A program made the translations under genes and the position numbers. From the NCBI GenBank assembly GCA_030544215.1, contig JARZZO010000003.1:568001-632000 (forward strand): a stretch of DNA of 64,000 nucleotides. The letters run 5' to 3'. This DNA comes from Zantedeschia hybrid cultivar (Eukaryota > Streptophyta > Magnoliopsida > Alismatales > Araceae). This document shows, one piece after another, positions 24,912 to 34,822 of this stretch. Every line of letters starts with the position of its first letter. Position 1 is the first letter of the stretch. The notes beneath the pieces are model-generated. The model saw only the letters and a program-made list of their open reading frames with translations, did not search any database and had not been told where the DNA came from.

Positions 24912-27904
24912 ATTACTGAAACTTATCTAAAATATAAAAGATAAAATTTAAATAACTCAAATTTTATCGTATAGACAAATATTCTGACAAAATATGTTAA
25001 GTATTATAAGAAATTTCTAGTATTCGCTTTAAAATCTTAAAATAAAAAATTGGACAGGGTATCCGAGTGTGTGTTGTATCCAAGTGTCCGATATAATTCT
25101 CTAAGCCTCAATTTGATTGCAGAATAGGTTACTCTGGAATTATTTATCCGGAATAGCGTATATTAGAATAAGGGATGCTTAACTTTGATAATTCTGTGGG
25201 ATCCACTGGCGGAATAAGAAGGATAAGTAATTCTTGGGTATAAAGTTGAATTGCTTATTCTCTTTATTCTCCGAATAAGTTATTTAGCACCGGTATAAGT
25301 CATTTTGCTTGTCAAAATTAAATTAAACTTATTCTCCCTTTAATTTTTCTTATTCTTCTTCTGTTCTCCCATCAAAGTGGCCATAAGATAAATAATAATA
25401 TCCATCAAATCATAACTTAAATACTGTTCACCAATCATTCGTACGTGTATGCCCAACGGTAAGCGCGCGGGCATTAAATTGTCTGTTTGGTGCATGGACG
25501 TACGGCAGCCGGTGTGCATCTTTATGTGTCGTTAATGCACTCAATATTGCCGGGCCAATATTGTTGAATGTTGATGCGAGGGTACGTGGGAGTTATTTGT
25601 AGGGGATCCATCGAACGCCATATATATATATATATGTTTCCTTCCTTGACTTATTTATTGTATTGTCGGTACATGTGGACGCATGTACCTTTCATGACGC
25701 AGTGGCTGCGGACGCAGAGCTCGCCGGGAGTGTTGGTGGGGAGGGACCGGCCGGTGTCGGGGTCGACGAACTTCACTTCCAGGTTGGGCAGAATGAAGCC
25801 GACGGAGTTCCTCTTTGCGGCAGCGCGGCCGTGTGCTGGATCCCCGTGGGTCAGCGTGATGCAGCTGTGCTCCGTTAGCCCGTACGCCTGACTCCACGTG
25901 CCACATACATGTATTGTATTAACAGGCAGCCGATTGATCGATCGAGCAAGAGGAAATGAACAAGCTAGCAGCTGGGTAGAGGGATCTCCGTACGTAATTG
26001 CATTGCATGCCGTATTGTATATGTATATACACACATCCGATCCATAGACCACCTTCCTATTGTTATGATATAAGGCTGGTGGTGCTCCTTGACTCTTGGA
26101 TCGATATATTTCTTCGTCCGTTTATAGTTATACTGAAATTGGTCCCTAGACTGTACACTACAATAATTGCTACCGTAGGACTTGCACAAGCCCAAAAGCC
26201 CAAAGTTAGTTTTTTCACAACTGGGTCTCACCGCCTCAGAGGGGTACCGTACGCGGGCTAGCCGCACTGCTCCATTGTCTCCGTACTTGAGGGTCACGAC
26301 TTAACGACTTGGTTTCGGTACCTTAATTGGCCGCCTGGTACGTATATGCATACTTGATGCTTCCACGTTAAATTTTTCCTTTTTCTAGTAAGATCTACTT
26401 GAAAAGAAACCTTATCGAATCCAAATCGGTAGCGACTAGTGAGGTATTGAGGTTCACGAGAGGAGATACAAATCCTCGTTGGTTTGTTTTCCCAAATGTG
26501 ACCATGATACCTTAATTGGCCGCCTGATATATGTAGTCTTTCAGTAATAAGCCAAATGTGGGAAGGCGGGGATTGTACGTTGTTGTACTCACGAATTCCA
26601 AGAAAGGCATGATGCATGCATGCACGTACGTACCTCCTGCACCTGCACGCCAGGGAACTTGGCCTCGAACGCCGAGAGCAGCTCTGGCGCCAGCGGCGCA
26701 GCCGCCGTCATGACGGCCCTCAGCTGGAGGCAGCCCAAGTCGAACTCATTAACCACGGGGTTCTTCACCATGTCAAGCATGATCGGCGGCACGATGGGCG
26801 CAAAGGTCACTTCATGCTCGATAAGCGCCCCCATGAAGGCCCGCGGCTCGTACCGCTCCATCACCACCACCTTACCCTTATTGCGCAGCGCCGCGCAGCA
26901 GATGCCCGCGGTGCCGTATATGTGGAAGAAGGGCATCAGCCCCAGGACCGTCACCTTCCCCACCATATCCGGGCTAACACCGTGGAGGGTGGAGCAGAGG
27001 TTGGCCACCAGGTTGCGGTGCGTGAGCATGACCCCCTTGGAAGTCCCGGTGGTGCCCGAGGAGTAGGGCAGCGCACACAGGTCTGACTGGAGGACCACCG
27101 GTGCGTCGTCTCCTTTTCCAGCGACGCCGGCATGGTCCCCGGCCTCCAGCAGCTCGTCCCAGTAGATGGCAGTGCCCTCTGCTAGGCGTTCTTCTCCGAC
27201 CATGATGATGGGCAACCCGAGCTCCGCCACCTGCATGGTTAGATAACAAGTTTCCGCACGTGTGGTACATAAATCTAATATAATGTTTGAAAGAAAGACA
27301 CAGAGCTAGAGAAAGAAGATACAGATACATGTTCATCACAGCTAAGAGCCTAGCTAGTCTAGTAGATATGCATGCATGGAGCTCAAAAGGTCGTGAGTGT
27401 GTTATGACATATACAATTAGAGGAGTACGTAGAGTTCCTTGCTAGCTGCACACGGACAGGGTTCACCTTGTCATAAAAGTGGGCGCTGGTGACAACGAGC
27501 CTGGCCTCGGCGTCATCGACCTGCTTCCGTATCTCAGACGCCAGCGCGAGGGGATTCGCCCCCGAGAAAACACCACCGGCGGCCATGATCCCGAGGGCGA
27601 CGACAGGATACACGGCGGCATTGGGGAGGACCACCACCACCACGTTGCCCTTCCCGAGCCCCAGGGCCCTCAGCGCCCTCGCCAGCCGCCGGACGTCCCG
27701 GACGACCCCACCATACGTGTAGATTTTCCCAGTCGCGGCCTCCACGACCGCCACCTCGTCCTCGTAATGCTCCGCGTCCTGAAGGACAAACTCAGGGAGG
27801 GTCACCCCGTCGGGGATGGGGACGGCAGGGATGTGCCCCCGGAAGATGTGGTCCTCTTCCTCTAGACCTCCTCCAGAACTCGATAACATCGACACGGTTC
27901 CCAT
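21210..27904 (-). CDS. ACOS5: Acyl-CoA synthetase of the ACOS5 / 4CL-like 1 type (sporopollenin synthesis)
   Basis: An ANL-superfamily enzyme that makes fatty acyl-CoA with ATP. In Arabidopsis and rice the ACOS5-type enzyme acts in tapetal cells to supply sporopollenin precursors for pollen exine. Six exons on the minus strand (27904-27467, 27230-26634, 25887-25689, 24085-23940, 21808-21741, 21468-21210) join in phase at GT-AG borders to 568 residues. Exon 1 has IPAVPIPDGVTLPEFVLQ and SGANPLAL. Exon 2 has the AMP-binding box I, SSGTTGTSKGV, near residue 203, and PFFHIYG. Exon 3 has AYGLTEH and the box II equivalent GELCVRS. Exon 4 has GWLHTGD and IKELIKYKGFQ. The short exon 5 has VAPAELEAILLSHPS. 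Exon 6 has SIPKSVSGKIMRRLL with the catalytic Lys. EEDHIFR and DEEAGEIPAACVV favour ACOS5 over true 4CL. There is no SKL peroxisomal tail, so cytosol or ER is likely. All motifs are intact and no frame breaks were seen. Confidence 0.92.
22860..22938. repeat. (TA)n(TG)n microsatellite in ACOS5 intron 5
   Basis: About 34 TA units pass into a short TG run. IYIYIY-type ORFs on both strands here are artefacts of the repeat. Confidence 0.95.
23336..23652. mobile_element. MITE with ACTTTGTTTGC terminal inverted repeats in ACOS5 intron
   Basis: The left end is ACTTTGTTTGCGGAATAG. The right end, GCAAACAAAGT, is its exact inverted complement over 11 bp. The 317-bp interior is AT-rich with GAATA/TATTC repeats and no coding capacity, as in Tourist- or hAT-type MITEs. 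The target-site duplication is unclear. It lies in the 2.1-kb intron between the GWLHTGD exon and the VAPAELEA exon. Confidence 0.65.
24725..25100. mobile_element. Palindromic MITE-like segment around a long TA run
   Basis: The left arm has GGGATACGGACACGAGTGTC. The right arm, reverse-complemented, has ATATCGGACACTTGGATAC, an imperfect inverted match. Between the arms is a (TA)n tract of about 43 units, so the whole could fold into a hairpin. It lies in the 1.6-kb ACOS5 intron between exons 3 and 4. Borders are approximate. Confidence 0.4.
24821..24906. repeat. (TA)43 microsatellite
   Basis: An uninterrupted TA dinucleotide run of about 86 bp. A shorter TA run lies nearby at 24462-24492. Confidence 0.95.
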
Positions 27905-28014
27905 GCTAATTGCTTCGATCTCGGAATATCACTCGCAGCCTAGCTAGCTAGCTAGCTCCCTCCTGATCCGATGAGACGCGGTGGCAAGCTCCAAGGTCAG
28001 GAGGGGGTGGATTG

Positions 28015-28024
28015 CTTATATATA
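28015..28024 (-). promoter_or_regulatory. Candidate TATA box of the ACOS5-like gene
   Basis: The minus strand reads TATATATAAG about 110 bp upstream of the ATG at 27904. This implies a transcription start near 27985 and an 80-base leader. Other TA-rich words are close by, so this is a best guess. Confidence 0.5.
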
Positions 28025-28877
28025 ATAATATCGATATGTATATATGCGTTGTTGAACGTAACACTTGGAACGAGAGGAAGAGATGGGATCGCGCGTGGGT
28101 GGTGGGTAGGTGGAAGATGGATAGACACGCCCGGGTTGTGGGTGAGTCCACGAGCCTAGTTGGTTGAGGAGATGGTAAGACACGATCAACACGGCAGGTT
28201 GGTCATGTCCTGTGCAGCAAAAATTAAAATTAACTAGGCAGTAGAAGAAAAAGGAATAGAAAAATCCTACACCGTACGTAAATCTCATCACAAGGAAAGA
28301 GATTATTTATTAATGAGTTACGTTTTCTGTCCAATTAGATTTAAAGACCTAGACAAAGATCAAAAGTGGGTCCAAGGGATCTCAATCTGTCAAGCACATC
28401 ACAGGCCAAAAGCCAACATTCGTGAATGCTCACGTAGGAGCGCCACCCAGCTGAAACCTACTGATCTCGTTGGATGAGATAGAAAATGCCGACATTCAGA
28501 TCTGATTATATAAAGTTTATCAAACATAAAATGGTAAAAAATCTCAATAAATTTTAGTACTTTTTTTACAACAAGATAAAAACCTAGATGTGAAAAAAAT
28601 AGGTTAGACAATGAATTTAAGTATTATCAAATGCTACTTAAGTGTCTAACCCTCTAAGTGATCTCAATGTGACTTGGGCCGCCTGCAATCTATATAACAC
28701 GTTGGTACGTGCTTTTGTTCGGGGGAGGCTGAGAAAAAAACTAAAAAAAAAAAACATAACTTCTGAATGAATAAATATGTCGAGATTTTGGTGTAAAAAT
28801 CTAGACTTAGGTTAATTTAATTATAGGTGTCTTAAGATTAATTGAGTGCTAATTTATTTGCATAATATATATATATA
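28025..28877. other. ACOS5 upstream region
   Basis: Probable distal promoter, with no ORF of recognisable family. I did not identify specific tapetum cis-elements with confidence. Confidence 0.4.
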
Positions 28878-29059
28878 ACTGTCATGAATAAAAACTAGTT
28901 GCAACGGCTATGTTTTAGCCGTCGCTATTGTTTTTTGACGGGGCTTTCTGCTACGGTTGTGCGACGACCCGTTAGCGGTCGCAATTAAGTATTAGGGACG
29001 GCTATAAGGGTGTTAGCGACGGCTTTCAGTCGTCACGAATGCCCCTTTTTCCTGTAGTG
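28878..29059. mobile_element. CACTA-type terminus with subterminal repeats
   Basis: The right end is TTTTTCCTGTAGTG, the inverted form of the CACTACAGGAAAAA terminus of plant CACTA elements. Inside it are repeated subterminal words GCGACGGC/GACGGCT in both orientations, as in short non-autonomous CACTA elements. The left end (ACTGTCATGAATAAAAACTAG) is at best a degenerate partner, so the segment may be truncated. Confidence 0.6.
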
Positions 29060-30527
29060 ATGCTAATTAGAAGGTTTGATTAAATTTGGGTGGAAGATAT
29101 ACAAAAGAATTTAAAGAAGATTAATAAAATGATCGGACATAATAAGAAGAGGCTTGAGCTTTTAAGGCTTTACTACAGATATGATATGGGATAGACTAAA
29201 CCGCATGGTAGGACAAGATTTCATTTAGACATCCCAAATAACGAGATAAGACGTGGATGTACTAAAGTTATTGTCTGACTGCATAACGTCAGCCATTCTC
29301 TTTACTAGCTATCAGCTCATCTTGCGAGTCATGAAGACCTGTTACTTGTGAGTACTAATTAAAGAAGTGAGAAAGTGTAGCAGACCTATGATAACCTTCT
29401 TTATGAACATGAAAATTACTTTTATATTTCTTACAATCGATCGTCAGGATGGACCCATGATCTTTTACCACGGACCTTGCTCTCATGCGATGATTATTGC
29501 ATTTAAGAGTCGCCACTGTCTAGGACTGTAGGAGAACTCTGCCCAAGTTGCATTTAACTAGGTCAATATCATTGATATCTAATTAAGCTTGATCTCCACC
29601 AGATTATTATCAAATGAGTCTCTTCACCTTCTTAAACACTGCTCTGTATAATAGAGCTTGAAAACTGAGGGCACCATCAGAATTGATCTTAACGTAACAT
29701 CTGGAAATGTTTTCATATAATTCATGTTTTTGCATATCTGATTTAACTCCTCATATTCGAGTCCTATCATGTCACTGGAACAGTTGCAAGGATGAGTTGA
29801 TCGGAATGTTTTGCTTTCAAAATAAATATGCTACTTTAATTTGCTCCCCTCTAGACAACATGTTGTTTGTAGCCTACTAGATCTCGTAAAACAATGAAGT
29901 AAAAGAGGTGGCAGAGGCACGCATGCTATTTCGCAAATCTATTGGAGTCAATGACTGCTGGAAGTTTTTGATATTTGCAGTTTTGACAATATAACTATTC
30001 AGGGGCCTTATCACAAAGTTTAGAGAGACATTTGAAAAACAAATGGTACTCCATTTCATCCATCTTCCTACATATCGGGTATTGACTAGAGAAACCTGAC
30101 ATAAATTTGTGAAGTGAGGCTGCCAAGGAAAGTAGTATACACAAGCATTTAGATGAAACATTAAATTTTAGCTGTACAAGTAAGGTTACTAAATAATCTC
30201 CCAAATTTTGTGCAGAGTTGACAACGGGAAACAAAGATCATAAGGGTCTGTAGAAGAACCATGCGTTGAGGTTGACGGTCTAGGTAAGTTTAATGAGATG
30301 TGAAAGGGCCGGGTATGAAGAGAATAAACGCCTGCAGGGGGTCGAATCTGTTCAACGAAATATACTTGCACGATCACGCGCTTGCAGCTGATCCTCAGGT
30401 CACCAATTTGATCGCAAAAAGTATTTCCCTTAAGAGTAATATTGGCTGCATCTCATGCGGTGGTGGCGTACACAACACACAAAACTAAAACGTATATATT
30501 TTTTTTTTGAAGATCAGCTTCACATGC
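29060..30527. other. Intergenic region
   Basis: No gene was recognised. The minus-strand ORFs at 29877-30234 (for example RKMDEMEYHLFFKCLS) recall the C-terminal cysteine/histidine region of a LINE, but too little is left to assign. Confidence 0.45.
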
Positions 30528-30810
30528 AGGGATGCAAATGATAACCGATAACTCAGGTCATTCAATTGACATTAACTTATAGGTCAATTAACGGATAATT
30601 TTTTTAAACCAATATGTATAACGGATAAGGCAACAAATACAATTCTTTTATAACCGAATATATATAGTACATTGAAGAGCCGATTATCCGACAAATTACT
30701 ACGTACCTTGTAAGATAGTTAACGGATAGTCTTTTTAAACTGATAACATAATAGATACAATCATGAGCTACCTTGGATCCATGTCGAATTCAACCCATTT
30801 GCATCTCTAC
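30528..30810. mobile_element. Small TIR element (GATGCAAATG ends)
   Basis: AGGGATGCAAATG on the left is matched by CATTTGCATCTCTAC on the right, an imperfect inverted repeat of about 12 bp. The 280-bp interior has repeated TAACGGATA words and no coding capacity. It lies just upstream of the Helitron's 5' border. Confidence 0.5.
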
Positions 30811-32104
30811 CGTATTTTTTATATGAATGCATAACCCAATTTTTACTGTTTATTATGGTTCAATTTTTTCAAAGTTATGCGATTGAAAATCAAATTGTAT
30901 GGACATGTAAGATATGATGCATTCCATCTTTTATATATATATATATATATCTATATATCATATATAAGAAACAAATTGATGGTTTTTTCGTCGCCGGTTC
31001 AACTTGTTGCATTCAACCTGGCTCTCGGTTCAACTTGCATGTTCAGTCGCCGGTTCAACTTGTTGGATTCAATCCGACTCCCAGTTCAACTCTTTGCTCT
31101 TTCGCAGTGCATGTGTCCCACGCAAACAAGGATTCGTGTCTCTCCGTCTCCATTCAGTTCTAAACCATGTTCTCCAACAAGAAGTCTTCTCTATAAGGCT
31201 ACACCTCTTCTACTCGGACTCAATCATCGCATTATAAATATCTCCATTGTCGCAATATGATCTTCTAAATTGGTTTCTGGATTTTTGGAAATCGCTCTAT
31301 TGTTGCGATCTGGTCTTCTATCTTTGCTTTGACACGGCAGTCAAGGTCCTTCTTCCAGGTAATGTCCGTTTCAAGCTGTAAAATTGAGAAATTTGCTGGT
31401 TTTTTTATGGATTAAGTTTGAGGAAGAAGATGGTTTTCTATTGTCGCAATCTAATCTTCCATATTGATTTATGGCCTTCTATCTTGGTTTCTTCTCACTC
31501 AATAATGTATTATCAATCTATTATAATCTATTGCTGCTGGCTTGCTATTTTGGCGGTGATGTTGTTGCTGCCGCTGGCTGCTTGAGCTGGGTAGGAGAGA
31601 GCTTTTGGAGGATAGATCATTTTGTTATTGGGTCGAATCGTTGGGAAAGGAGGCTGCTTGGTCGCATTTTTGGACGCCGCCGCTGATTTGGGAACGTCGG
31701 TAACCGACGGTTCCGTTGGTTTCAATCTGGAGGAAGGTGCTATTTGGAGGGCTCACATGGGCTCCGACTTCCCCAGATCCTTGAAGTCGTTTCTCATCTG
31801 GTTTGTTTGGAACCTCTGGGTAGAGGCATGTTCTTGATGAGCTGCAAGGGCTAACCTCTATTTCAGATTTTCCCTCTTCCTTGACCTAGGATCATTTGAA
31901 AACTTCTCTAGCTATATCATATCACTGCATCTTGCAAATTCTTTATGAGTGCAGATCCTCGCTCAGTGACACAGCATGTGGGATGCCAGCAAATTTTCTG
32001 CAAATGTCATCCGTCCCAAACACCAATAGCATTGAGTGACACCTCCTGGCCGGAAGCCCACCAATTTCATCTGATTTTCCAGTAAAAAAAAAACCACCTC
32101 GATG

Positions 32105-32482
32105 AAGACTCCTTCCTAAAATCTCTTCCAACAGTTGCATTGCCAGATAATTCTGGTAATGAATCCATAGTGGCCCCCTCAGATGAAGTGCTAAAGATTT
32201 CCTCCGACAAACAGAAGCATGCTGCCGCGTGGGTACGAGCTGCCTTTCCCACTGATCTTTCACCATTCTCCATGTACAGCAATGCCTAATCCGGTACTGC
32301 CATTCCACATCATGGTCGATACCTATTTAGCAAAAAAACAATTTTTAATAAAATGTTATTGAATTAACCTTTATTTGTGTCTATATATTAATTCATGATC
32401 GACAAATCATTTAATCACAAACATTTATTTATCATTTGCTCTTGACCATTATTGGGTTTACTTTTTTTAAAGGATATAAAAA
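32105..32482 (+). pseudogene. DUF936 gene tail fragment, copy 1
   Basis: This segment is a near copy of 43775-44150. It starts at GACTCCTTCCTAAAATCTCT and ends at the shared word GGATATAAAAA. The frame reads PDNSGNES, then SSDKQKHAAAWVRAA and TDLSPFSMYSN, matching the C-terminal part of plant DUF936 proteins. Unlike copy 2, it keeps CGA (Arg) after AAAWV. A two-base loss after MYSN then ends the frame. Upstream of 32105 it is unrelated to copy 2. Confidence 0.75.
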
Positions 32483-32519
32483 GAAAATTATTTGGGTGTT
32501 CTTGTGTCGGTTTTTATTG

Positions 32520-32770
32520 TGGAAGTCCATATGAAGAATTTTGAGAAATACGAACCGCTAAAAATTGTTTCGGTCAAGATTTATAGTTTTTTCCTTAAAT
32601 TAGATCGCAGTCGATACAAGTGTTTTTTTTTTTTTTTGTGAAGGCCCATATGATGAATTTTGAGAAATACAAACCACTAAAAATTGTTTAGGTCAAGATT
32701 TATGGTTTTGTCCTTAAACTAGATCGCAGTCGATACAGGTGTTTTTTTTAGTTGTGGAGGCCTATATAAA
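32520..32770. repeat. Tandem ~120-bp repeat, two copies plus a partial third
   Basis: Units begin GGAAGTCCATATGA/GAAGGCCCATATGATGA, share GAATTTTGAGAAATAC and TCGCAGTCGATACA, and end in a T run (about 32520-32638 and 32639-32755). A partial third copy starts GGAGGCCTATAT. Confidence 0.75.
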
Positions 32771-32784
32771 AAATGATCAGATCA

Positions 32785-34580
32785 CCATCCGTCTCCGACC
32801 ACCATCTCATCCTACAATTCAGTGATCAGACTCTTAGACCATTTTTGCTATCACATACGCATAAAAAAATTTCATGTTATGATCCCCATCCTTAAACCAC
32901 TGCAATCTTGCTTTTTGTCTCCAGAAAGATTCCTCCTAGGAATACAAGATGATAAAGAGGACCTTGCAGCCTCCAGGATCACAAAATTATCTAAACATGG
33001 TTCTTCCTCATAACTATGCTGAGCCAGATCAACCTTTTCTTCCGCTGCACAAATATTGATAGATATATTCCCGAAAACATTCTTGTTCCAATCTATGAGC
33101 ATTTTTCTCATTGATTTAAAATTCAGCTGAGCATGAACATGTGGGAGAAGGATATTGCAGCCGAAGACCAGCATTTTGTAGCATCTAATAAAAATTTATC
33201 ATGATAGGTCCTCATATGTTGAAAAGTAAATGTTGACGCATGTTGGAACTGAGAATTAACAAGGAAGGCTAATAAGGGAGCATGATCAGAAGCCTCCCTA
33301 GAAAGATGCTTGAGTTGAATGGGAGCCCAAGCCAAATAAGTCAAAACATGATCCAACTTAGCCATATTCCTCGAGAACCTTTCTGACCATTGTGCCAATT
33401 AAACCTGCTACTCTCAAATCCAAGATGTATCTAGCCCAATGACAAAATAAAATTATGACAATAAGAGAAAGAAGATAGATGAAGGTTGCGCCCTCCTAAC
33501 TTCTGATCATCTACTAGAACAGTGTTGATCATGTGGAAGCTGGCCCTGGGGAGGCTACATACTATGGATAGACTTAAAATGTTAGCTAATACCCAAAAGC
33601 ATAGTTGTATATTCTATGGAAGGTTTGATGAGAATGCATACCTTGCATATTTCATGGATGAGCCTTGCATATATTATTAATACTTTGCATATATTGTTAA
33701 TACCTTTCAAATTGAATAAATCTTAAGCATCCGTTTGTATACCCTTGTAGCGATGTTTTATAAGGTTTGCTATGCTCTTCTTTCATCAAAAATAGAATAT
33801 GTTACTTGAATACACACATGGGTTGCGTCGCTGCCGCATCTGTCTCCGACCACCATCTCATCCTACAATTGAGTGATCAGACTCTTAGACCTTTTTTGCT
33901 ATCACAGACGCATGAAAAAATTTCGTATTATAATCCCCATCCTTAAGCCACTGCAATCTTGCTTTTTGTCTCCAGAAAGATTCCTCCTAGGAATACAAGA
34001 GGATAAAGAGGACCTTGCAGCCTCCAGGATCACAAAATCATCTAAAAATGGTTCTTCCTCATAACTATGTTGAGCCAGATCAACCTTTTCTTCCGCTGCA
34101 CGAATATTGTTAGATATATTCCCGAAAACATTCTTGTTCCAATCTATGAGCATTTTTCTCATTGATTTAAAATTCAGCTGAGCATGAACATGTGGGAGAA
34201 GGATATTGGAGCCGAAGACCAGCATTCTGTAGCATATAATAAAAATTTATCATGATAGGTCCACATATGTTGAAAAGTAAATGTTGACGCATGTTGGAGC
34301 TGAGAATTAACAAGGGAGACTAATAAGGGAGCATGATCAATATTATATTTTTTGTCATTGTGGGATTGTTAATATATTGTCGGCCTCTTTATGCAATACC
34401 TTGCATATTTCCTAGAGGAGCCTTGCATATATTATTAATACCTTGCATATATTATTAATATCTTGCAAATTGAATAATCTTAAGCATCCGTTTATATACC
34501 CTTGTAGCGATGTTTTATAAGGTTTGCTATGCTCTTCTTTCATCAAAAATAGAATATGTTACTTGAATACACACATGGGT
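32785..34580 (-). repeat. Tandem duplication of a LINE-derived segment
   Basis: Unit 1 (about 32785-33822) and unit 2 (about 33838-34580) match closely. Both share the start CTCCGACCACCATCTCATCC and the end GAATACACACATGGG. Unit 2 lacks about 360 bp corresponding to about 33278-33640. The minus strand holds non-LTR retrotransposon protein remnants: a piece with LIDWNKNVFGNIS in both units, and an endonuclease-tail-like LSREASDHAPLLAF piece downstream (minus sense) in unit 1. Neither is an intact gene. Confidence 0.7.
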
Positions 34581-34822
34581 ATTTATGTGAAATAATATAA
34601 ACCAATCATAAATAATGTTTATTATCTTCTTATCTAAGTTAATTCTTTGTGTCTGTCATTTTTATGTTGCAATGTTTTACATACAAATAGTTAATTTTTG
34701 ATAATGTACTTTGCTTGACAAATTTGCCTTATCATCTTTACTTTCGAACATTATGTTTTAATACACAATAATAATTATGCTGCAACCTTTTCTTTAATAC
34801 AGCTATTACATCTTGTCCTATC

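Noticed and set aside
26616..27086. Plus-strand ORFs of about 150 codons
   Set aside because: They are antisense shadows of ACOS5 exon 2, a GC-rich exon that leaves other frames open.
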